The position numbers and the translations under genes are program-made. Positions 7,183 through 11,981 of a stretch of DNA of 13,516 nt are shown one piece after another (the first letter of the stretch is position 1; every line of letters begins with the position of its first letter). Source of the DNA: Bacillota bacterium (GTDB lineage: Bacteria > Bacillota > Clostridia > Lachnospirales > Lachnospiraceae); assembly GCA_017861355.1 (NCBI GenBank), contig JAGFXQ010000055.1:1-13516 (forward strand), written 5' to 3'. The notes beneath the pieces are model-generated. The model did not search any database and had not been told where the DNA came from. It saw nothing but the letters and a program-made list of their open reading frames with translations.

Positions 7183-7632
7183 ATAAGTGATTTAAAAGAA
7201 AAACAGGAATTTACAGCTGAAGATAAGCTTGGTTTTCACGATATAATTGTTATATTCTTAAAGAGAGCCCTCATAATGTTGATTTATGGGCTTTTAATTG
7301 CCGGGATCGGTTTAGTAATTTCTTTTTTAATCACAAATTATTACCAGCATCCGCTCCAGGATGTAACATTCATAGTAGGAATTGCGGTATTAATCATTGG
7401 TATATTAATGATGATGAAAGGCAATCCGGCTGGCGTAGGTATGAGCAGTATGGGTATGAAGAATGCAAATCAAGTGAATTATATGAATCTGGAAGCAACA
7501 CTTCGTGAAAGAGAACGTACCAATTACAACCGTGATTTTAAAAATCACTCCATTGTTGAACTGGCTCCACACCGAATCAGTCTTATTCTTGGTGGTGGAT
7601 TACTGATTTTATTCAGTGTTCTGTTTTTGTAG
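7183..7632 (+). CDS. Small membrane protein, second paralogue, probable ATA start
   Basis: 149 residues if read from ATA at 7183, unknown function. Its first codons (ATA AGT GAT TTA AAA) match the paralogue's start (ATG AGT GAT TTA AAG), and the match continues through AED, the LIMLIYG helix, LQDV, VLIIGI, the RERE loop and the C-terminal LGGG helix. Three membrane helices are likely, and the loop between the second and third is longer, Met/Gly/Asn-rich. No ATG, GTG or TTG lies in frame before 7276, which would delete the whole charged head and has only a weak ribosome site. So either ATA is used as a rare start, or a point change in the start codon has weakened the gene. The frame itself is intact to the end. 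A strong terminator follows. Confidence 0.65.
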   Translation: MSDLKEKQEFTAEDKLGFHDIIVIFLKRALIMLIYGLLIAGIGLVISFLITNYYQHPLQDVTFIVGIAVLIIGILMMMKGNPAGVGMSSMGMKNANQVNYMNLEATLRERERTNYNRDFKNHSIVELAPHRISLILGGGLLILFSVLFL

Positions 7633-7673
7633 TCCGATGATATTAATGGTTCAAGATAAAAAGAGATAAATTG

Positions 7674-7703
7674 AAAGAGTGTAGCTATAGCTACACTCTT
7701 TTT
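7674..7703 (+). terminator. Intrinsic terminator of the membrane-protein pair
   Basis: Positions 7674-7687 and 7688-7701 form a perfect 28-bp palindrome, ending in TTTTT (7699-7703). Only the central bases would form the loop. This is a strong terminator and probably works on both strands because AAAGAG mirrors CTCTTT. Confidence 0.85.
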
Positions 7704-7763
7704 GTAGAATTTAAGATACAATAGGAGCATCAGTGAAATAACCAATAAAGAGAAATTGATTTA

Positions 7764-7792
7764 TTACAAGAAAATATGTTGTAAAATATAAA
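7764..7792 (+). promoter_or_regulatory. Promoter with inverted repeat upstream of the iron-sulfur gene
   Basis: TTACAA (7764-7769) and TATAAA (7787-7792) are 17 bp apart. The -35 element is also the left half of an inverted repeat TTACAA-N9-TTGTAA (7764-7784), which lies across the -35 and spacer where a repressor or activator could bind. Transcription would start near 7799. Confidence 0.5.
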
Positions 7793-7854
7793 ATCACAGT
7801 GTAACAAAAGAACAAGAAAACATAGTGCAGGAAAGCAAAATGTTCACTGTGGTT
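7792..7854 (+). promoter_or_regulatory. Long-range complementary arms in the iron-sulfur gene leader
   Basis: Bases 7792-7805 and 7842-7854 are complementary over about 13 pairs, including CACAGTG/CACTGTG, with one G-T pair and one bulged base. They enclose about 36 A-rich bases and close just before the ribosome site. If the start site predicted at about 7799 is right, half of the left arm would not be transcribed, so this may be a DNA element or chance. Confidence 0.3.
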
Positions 7855-7874
7855 AATCATAGGAGGATTTGAAA

Positions 7875-8612
7875 ATGGTACGTAAAATTATTAAGATTAA
7901 TGAGGAACTTTGTAATGGATGTGGCTTATGTGTCAATGCTTGCCACGAGTCAGCAATTGGTTTGGTTGATGGAAAAGCAACGCTTCTGAGGGATGATTAC
8001 TGTGATGGACTTGGTAACTGTCTGCCGGTATGTCCTACCAATGCAATCAGCTTTGTAGAAAGAGAAGCCTTAGAATATAACGAAGAAGAAGTCAATCGCA
8101 ATATCGCAAAGCAGAAAGCAACGAATGAGGCAGCTTCTGCTCCTAGTTTCTCTGGATGTCCAGGTTCAAGAGCGATGAGCTTACAGCATCAGGAAGCACC
8201 GGTAGCTGCTCAACCGGAGAATAATGCTGCACCGGCTTCTACTCCTTCTATGCTTCGCCAATGGCCGGTTCAGATACAATTAGTGGCACCGAATGCAGCT
8301 TATTTTAAGGGTGCCAATCTCTTGATTGCGGCTGATTGTACAGCATATGCATTCGGCGATTTTCACCAGTTCATGAAGAATAAGATCACCTTGATTGGAT
8401 GTCCGAAGTTAGATGAGGTGGATTATTCCGTGAAGTTGACACAGATACTCAGTATGAATGATATCAAGAGTGTGACCGTTATCCGTATGGAGGTTCCTTG
8501 CTGCGGAGGTATCGTTCATGCAGTTAAGACCGCGATGACGAATAGCCAGGTGATGATACCCTGGAGAGTTATTACGATCGGTACGGATGGTACAATATTA
8601 GAGGATAACTAA
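7875..8612 (+). CDS. 4Fe-4S ferredoxin-domain redox protein
   Basis: 245 residues from ATG 7875, with AGGAGG (7861-7866) eight bases before it. A TTG two codons earlier is too close to the ribosome site. The N-terminal bacterial ferredoxin domain has a complete cluster motif CNGCGLCVNAC (13-23) and a second, CDGLGNCLPVCP, which has three cysteines where four are usual (Leu at the second). A variable Ala/Pro/Gln-rich linker (about 85-130) contains FSGCPGS. The C-terminal half is an alpha/beta domain with further cysteines (ADC, GCP and the CCGG motif). Similar proteins occur near hybrid-cluster protein or Fnr-like genes in anaerobes, which points to electron transfer or redox/NO response. The precise partner is unknown. 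It stands as a single gene here, with its own promoter. Confidence 0.85.
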   Translation: MVRKIIKINEELCNGCGLCVNACHESAIGLVDGKATLLRDDYCDGLGNCLPVCPTNAISFVEREALEYNEEEVNRNIAKQKATNEAASAPSFSGCPGSRAMSLQHQEAPVAAQPENNAAPASTPSMLRQWPVQIQLVAPNAAYFKGANLLIAADCTAYAFGDFHQFMKNKITLIGCPKLDEVDYSVKLTQILSMNDIKSVTVIRMEVPCCGGIVHAVKTAMTNSQVMIPWRVITIGTDGTILEDN

Positions 8613-8667
8613 GAAACCATCAAGATGTGATATAGTCAGTCACTTCTTGGAAAGCCTCTGTTATAAC

Positions 8668-8707
8668 ATTAATTCTATTTAAGAATTAATAAGTTTTAAG
8701 TTATTAA
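8668..8707. repeat. Two overlapping inverted repeats
   Basis: ATTAATTCT/AGAATTAAT (8668-8676 with 8682-8690) and TTAATAA/TTATTAA (8686-8692 with 8701-8707) share bases 8686-8690, so the two hairpins exclude each other. Both are almost pure A/T, so chance is a real possibility. Confidence 0.35.
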
Positions 8708-8726
8708 CCCTATATTCATCATAAAT

Positions 8727-8790
8727 AAGATATGCGTTCCTCCAAGTAACAGGCCGGAGATATTCTGTTATTGGGAAGGACGCATATCTT
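8727..8790 (+). terminator. Long hairpin, possible terminator of the iron-sulfur gene
   Basis: Arms 8727-8752 and 8765-8790 pair at 24 of 26 positions (22 Watson-Crick, 2 G-T, mismatches at 8740 and 8744), with a 12-base loop (8753-8764). The stem is followed by TTTGTCTTT, a weak U-tract. It lies 115 bases after the stop codon. Terminator is the simplest reading. A dispersed palindromic repeat is also possible. Confidence 0.5.
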
Positions 8791-8926
8791 TGTCTTTGAC
8801 CCGATTTCGTGTAGCAGATGCAGCCTTTTATCATATCATTGTAGTATCAAGATGTATGAGAGCTTACACGTTAGCTATGTTAACCAACATAGTTGGAGGT
8901 TGTAATATCTTTGACAGGAGGCTATT

Positions 8927-9691
8927 ATGGAAGAGGGGTTTACACCTCATATGCCCTTAATCGGTGATATGGCACCCGAATTTCATGGAATAACAACGCA
9001 GGGTGAGATTGACTTTCCAAAAGATTATCATGGGAAATGGGTTATTCTGTTCAGTCATCCGGCTGATTACACCCCGGTATGTACAACAGAATTCATGACC
9101 TTTGCATCGGAAATGGGTGAATTTAAAGCACTGAATACAGAGCTGATTGGCTTATCCATTGATTCGCTTTATGCGCATATTGCCTGGCTAAGAAAGATCA
9201 AGGAATTGGTATGGAAGGATATAAAGCACGTGGAGGTAACCTTTCCCCTCATTGCGGATTTATCGATGGATATTGCGAAAAAGTATGGGATGCTGCATCC
9301 GAAGAATTCAGCAACCGCTACTGTGAGAGCAGTATTTATTATTGATCCAAACGGAGTGATCAGGGCAATTCTATATTATCCAGCTACTACCGGAAGGAAC
9401 ATTGAGGAACTAAAAAGAATGATCATTGCATTGCAGACAGCGGATTGCGATAAAGTAGCAACACCCGCAAACTGGATCCCCGGTGACGATGTAATCTTAC
9501 CGCCTCCCGGAACCTGTGGTGCTGCTATGGAACGAGTGGAGCAGGTAAATGAATATCAATACTGTCTCGATTGGTTTCTATGCTTTCGGCAATCGAATTG
9601 TACTCAGGGTGATTCTTATCATGAACTGGAAGGAGTACCTTATCCCTCCATGTATCCAGATCGCAGTAGGAGACATTACCGTATCCCTTAA
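8927..9691 (+). CDS. Prx6-type (AhpC/TSA) peroxiredoxin with C-terminal extension
   Basis: Thiol peroxidase that reduces hydrogen peroxide and organic peroxides in the cytoplasm. 254 residues from ATG, with AGGAGG (8916-8921) five bases before it. The catalytic motif HPADYTPVC places the peroxidatic cysteine at 52. The FPLIADLS, RAVFIIDPNG and NWIPGDDVILPPPG blocks are the Prx6 subfamily landmarks. Additional cysteines at 197, 213 and 219 include the YCLDWFLCF motif (CxDWxxxC) near the end, which could act as resolving thiols as in archaeal homologues. Relatives usually end a few residues after that motif. Here about 30 further residues follow (225-254), rich in Tyr, Pro and Arg, which I do not recognise. 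This may be loss of the original stop codon. The catalytic core looks intact. Confidence 0.9.
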   Translation: MEEGFTPHMPLIGDMAPEFHGITTQGEIDFPKDYHGKWVILFSHPADYTPVCTTEFMTFASEMGEFKALNTELIGLSIDSLYAHIAWLRKIKELVWKDIKHVEVTFPLIADLSMDIAKKYGMLHPKNSATATVRAVFIIDPNGVIRAILYYPATTGRNIEELKRMIIALQTADCDKVATPANWIPGDDVILPPPGTCGAAMERVEQVNEYQYCLDWFLCFRQSNCTQGDSYHELEGVPYPSMYPDRSRRHYRIP

Positions 9692-9702
9692 TTGAGTGCC
9701 GG

Positions 9703-9732
9703 TACCAAAACTTATATAAAAAAGTTTTGGTA
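9703..9732. terminator. Hairpin after the peroxiredoxin gene
   Basis: TACCAAAACTT (9703-9713) and AAGTTTTGGTA (9722-9732) form a perfect 11-bp stem with an 8-base loop. No immediate T-run follows; a TTTTT lies about 14 bases later. It begins 11 bases after the stop and probably ends or protects the transcript. Confidence 0.5.
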
Positions 9733-9752
9733 TTACATAATTGCATTTTTGA

Positions 9753-9781
9753 TTGAAGCTTCGATTAATTTGTGATAGAAT
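9753..9781 (+). promoter_or_regulatory. Promoter of the EamA permease gene
   Basis: TTGAAG (9753-9758), a 17-bp spacer, and TAGAAT (9776-9781) preceded by TG at 9773-9774, which adds an extended -10. Transcription would start near 9788, 54 bases before the ATG. The -35 overlaps the 8-bp palindrome GAAGCTTC. Confidence 0.6.
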
Positions 9782-9841
9782 AGGCAAACGGAGCATAGTA
9801 AATAAATATGATTACAAACAGAGGACTTGGAAGGAATACTT

Positions 9842-10801
9842 ATGAATCAGCACAAACATAGTTTGTCGGCGAAAATAGCATTATTTGGAGCTACTATTAT
9901 CTGGGGAAGCTCCTTTCTTATAGTAAAGAATTCAATGGATGTAATGCAACCTCATATGCTTTTAGCATTCCGATTCACTATCGGAGGTATTCTGCTGTGC
10001 ATCATTTTCCATAAAAGACTGAAAAACTTGAATAAAGAATATTTTATTAAGGGTGGTATTCTCGGCACCTTACTTTTTGTTGCCTATAGTCTGCAAACAA
10101 TTGGTATTACAGATACCACTCCGGGCAAAAATGCATTTTTAACAGCGATTTATTGTGTCCTGGTACCATTTTTCTTCTGGCCGGTGGACAAGAAAAAACC
10201 GGATAACTTCAATCTGATAGCTGCTTTTATCAGTATAATTGGTATTGGTCTGGTATCCTTGAATGGCGATCTGTCGATCCGTATGGGTGATGGATTGACC
10301 TTGATCAGCGGGGTTATCTATGCGATTCATATGGTGGCGGTAGCAAAGTTCTCCGGTCATAGAGATCCGATCCTTCTCACGATATTGCAATTCGGATATG
10401 CAGCCGTTTATTCTTGGTTGATTGGTTTATTATTTGAGGACATACCAACAAACTGGAGTACCGGTTCTGTAATAGGTCTGTTATATCTGGCGGTATTTGC
10501 AACAGCATTAGCATTGCTTCTACAGAACGTCGGTCAAAAGTATACTCATCCAGCACCGGCGGCGATTATTATGAGTCTGGAATCGGTATTCGGAGCTCTT
10601 TTTTCTGTCCTGTTCTATCATGAGATTATTACCCCGCGTTTATTCGTTGGCTTTGGCTTTATTTTTATCGCTGTGATTATCTCGGAGACGAAGCTAAGCT
10701 TTCTGTTCAAGTTAAAATCCAAAGTACGGAAAGGTACAAGAACTGCAACCGAGAATGAGATCCTTACCTCCGAGGAGATGGATGTCTCCACAGATCTGTA
10801 G
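9842..10801 (+). CDS. EamA/DMT-family permease
   Basis: 319 residues from ATG 9842. GGAAGGAA (9829-9836) lies five bases upstream. A TTG at 9827 is only one base from a GAGGA and is not preferred. It shows the ten-helix, two-repeat architecture of the drug/metabolite transporter superfamily. Repeat 1 opens with the conserved IIWGSSFLIVK (about 19-29) and AFRFTIGG. Repeat 2 begins near residue 145 and contains the APAAIIMSLESVFGALFS block (about 237-254), the usual EamA motif. The C-terminal 30 residues are charged and cytoplasmic. Substrate unknown; DMT members export or import amino acids, drugs or nucleotides. It is a single gene, convergent with the downstream phosphatase, with a shared terminator in the 28-bp gap. 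Confidence 0.88.
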   Translation: MNQHKHSLSAKIALFGATIIWGSSFLIVKNSMDVMQPHMLLAFRFTIGGILLCIIFHKRLKNLNKEYFIKGGILGTLLFVAYSLQTIGITDTTPGKNAFLTAIYCVLVPFFFWPVDKKKPDNFNLIAAFISIIGIGLVSLNGDLSIRMGDGLTLISGVIYAIHMVAVAKFSGHRDPILLTILQFGYAAVYSWLIGLLFEDIPTNWSTGSVIGLLYLAVFATALALLLQNVGQKYTHPAPAAIIMSLESVFGALFSVLFYHEIITPRLFVGFGFIFIAVIISETKLSFLFKLKSKVRKGTRTATENEILTSEEMDVSTDL

Positions 10802-10810
10802 ACAGGAATC

Positions 10811-10849
10811 AAAAATACCTGCTTCTTAATTAGAGAAGCAGGTATTTTT
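10811..10849. terminator. Shared bidirectional terminator overlapping a coding end
   Basis: Positions 10811-10826 and 10834-10849 form a perfect 16-bp stem with a 7-base loop, flanked by an A-run on the left and a T-run on the right, so it works on both strands. On the minus strand the last codons of the HAD gene lie in the right-hand arm, and its stop codon (10830-10832) falls in the loop. Confidence 0.9.
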
Positions 10850-11534
10850 TAATTGAGATATCATTTTCACCTTCATCGGCAGTAATTGCCGGGGAAGGAG
10901 ATTTTCCGAATAAGCCGCATACATATTCCATTCCGAGTCCCTTACTAGCATGGATCGAGGTATATTCCAAGGTATATGGGCTGGAGAATTCCGCATTCAG
11001 GCTATGCATGGTAGCGGTATGCATCTCTTTCTTAAAGGTGTTCAGTTTCTCACAATCTTGACTGGTAACAAAGAATTTTAAGGGAGCCTCATCTAAACCA
11101 AGCTCGGAACATCCCATATCTACAAGTCTGCAATCGCACCCCAGCTTCTTATACCAATCATAATGAAAATCACTGTAATTAAAACAGATAAGATTCTCTG
11201 TATATACATGACAGGATACATCAAGCTCATAAGCCTTTAAAAATAGTTGCAAGGCTAGGTGAGTACTGATTGGAACAGTCCGTAGGGTATCACCGGTGCA
11301 ATTGTCGATGATATGGGCACCATTCAGCGCAACCGTATAGGAATTAGTATAATCAGCGAGCTGCAGCTCACGAACGGTATTGAGAATAAGACCTTTATTT
11401 CTTCCGGTAGCGATGGACACCTTTTTACCGGCGTGACAAGCATTCATAACTGCTTCTTTGTTTTTCTCTGAAATATGATATGGTTCCTGTTTTAAGGTTC
11501 CGTCTACATCTAAGAATAATAAATCGTAGTTCAT
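10830..11534 (-). CDS. Cof-type HAD-IIB phosphatase, C-terminally truncated
   Basis: 234 residues on the minus strand. ATG (plus-strand 11532-11534) is preceded on its own strand by AGGAAGG (11541-11547), six bases away. Motif I is DVDGT (9-13) with nucleophile Asp 9; motif II is ATGR with Thr 43. The cap covers about residues 80-190. The SKGLG block carries the motif III lysine. Motif IV reads ADEGENDI (219-226) instead of the usual GDxxND, so either one codon was inserted or Glu replaces the metal-binding Asp. The protein ends nine residues after that motif. Relatives are about 265-275 residues, so roughly the last 35-40, including the final strand and helices of the core, are missing and a terminator hairpin stands there instead. 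It may be a decaying gene or a reduced enzyme. The substrate, usually a sugar phosphate or FMN in this family, is unknown. Confidence 0.8.
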   Translation of the reverse strand: MNYDLLFLDVDGTLKQEPYHISEKNKEAVMNACHAGKKVSIATGRNKGLILNTVRELQLADYTNSYTVALNGAHIIDNCTGDTLRTVPISTHLALQLFLKAYELDVSCHVYTENLICFNYSDFHYDWYKKLGCDCRLVDMGCSELGLDEAPLKFFVTSQDCEKLNTFKKEMHTATMHSLNAEFSSPYTLEYTSIHASKGLGMEYVCGLFGKSPSPAITADEGENDISIKKYLLL

Positions 11535-11593
11535 AGAATTCCTTCCTGATTATGAGAACAAAGATGGGTTTTTATTTCAAAGGCGAACTTTCC

Positions 11594-11628
11594 TATGAAA
11601 AAAGTTTTCATAATTAATAAATTTATTA
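11594..11628. promoter_or_regulatory. Two palindromes upstream of the phosphatase gene
   Basis: TATGAAAA-AAG-TTTTCATA (11594-11612) is an 8-bp inverted repeat with a 3-base centre. TAATAAATTTATTA (11615-11628) is a perfect 14-bp palindrome just beyond it. They lie 60-95 bp from the phosphatase start, where operators would be expected, but the AT content is high. Confidence 0.3.
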
Positions 11629-11763
11629 CAAAAGTGTGAATTCAAATAGCAATTATACTTTATATTTCGAGTTATTTCTATTGTAAATGTGTACGAAGAA
11701 TCATTGTTTTTATCCTTCCCTTTCGCCTTTGTAACTATATTTCATACGAAGCATATGATGAAA

Positions 11764-11928
11764 CATAGGAATCACCTTGCACTGCATAGGCTAATTCAGC
11801 TAATCTACAGTACAATCTGATCAGGCGACGTAATACGTATTCGTGCAGCCGGGCTGGTTAACAGCAACAGGATAGAATAGACCTGTGGGACAGATTATTA
11901 TTGATCTGCATGTACCACAGGTGTTTTT
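11764..11928 (+). promoter_or_regulatory. Candidate riboswitch or attenuator leader of the P-type ATPase gene
   Basis: A roughly 165-base leader ends in an intrinsic terminator 54 bases before the ATPase start. The terminator 5' arm (11881-11888) can instead pair with ACAGG at 11867-11871 (5 pairs) or with CATAGG at 11764-11769 or 11785-11790 (6 pairs, one G-T). Each choice would prevent termination. Between these lie TGCAC (11778-11782), complementary to GTGCA (11843-11847), and a GCTG (11853-11856) that can pair with a CAGC on either side (11846-11849 or 11862-11865). Switching alternatives of this kind are typical of a riboswitch. I could not match the core to the yybP-ykoY, M-box, fluoride, cobalamin or T-box consensus from memory. 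I could not recall the NiCo consensus well enough to rule it in or out. The ligand is unknown. Confidence 0.5.
11881..11928 (+). terminator. Leader terminator before the P-type ATPase gene
   Basis: ACCTGTGG (11881-11888) and CCACAGGT (11915-11922) form a perfect 8-bp stem, extended by CAGAT/ATCTG (11891-11895 with 11904-11908), followed by GTTTTT (11923-11928). There is no gene upstream on this strand for about 1.1 kb, so its likely role is to control the ATPase gene rather than to end a transcript. Confidence 0.8.
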
Positions 11929-11981
11929 ATGCCCTTGGATACATCCGCCTATTCAGTGCCTTATTCAAGGAGGTATTGAAA

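Larger units (their letters stand above)
8613..8926. other. Gene-free region with several hairpins (314 bp)
   Basis: No protein frame of note. It holds an AT-rich pair of overlapping inverted repeats (8668-8690 and 8686-8707), a long 26-position hairpin (8727-8790), and a short hairpin AGCTATGTT/AACATAGTT (8873-8894) with a 4-base loop just before the peroxiredoxin ribosome site. I found no promoter with acceptable -35/-10 spacing for the peroxiredoxin gene and no clear PerR-type box. Confidence 0.6.
11535..11981. other. Gene-free divergent region (447 bp)
   Basis: It lies between the minus-strand phosphatase and the plus-strand P-type ATPase. The half near the phosphatase (11535-11740) is AT-rich and holds two perfect palindromic elements (11594-11612 and 11615-11628). 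The other half (11740-11981) is richer in G+C, carries a structured leader with a terminator, and has no supported gene. A possible promoter for the leader is TTGTAA (11729-11734) with TATGAT (11754-11759), but the spacing of 19 is long. Confidence 0.6.

Noticed and set aside
9590..9691. Start of a second small gene in another frame (a 24-residue frame beginning MNWKEYL) inside the peroxiredoxin tail
   Set aside because: It is too short, has no ribosome site and is followed directly by the hairpin.
9525..9796. Two minus-strand open frames of about 72 residues over the peroxiredoxin end
   Set aside because: They overlap each other, the coding end and the hairpin, and neither has a ribosome site or family resemblance.
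11764..11890. yybP-ykoY (manganese) riboswitch
   Set aside because: The gene context fits and CCGGGC occurs, but the hallmark GGGGAGUAG of the first loop is absent and the closing P1 does not match, so I left the class open.
11929..11979. A 16-codon frame (ATG to TGA) between the leader terminator and the ATPase start
   Set aside because: No ribosome site precedes it, since the sequence upstream is the terminator T-run. It does end three bases before the ATPase ATG, so coupling cannot be wholly excluded.
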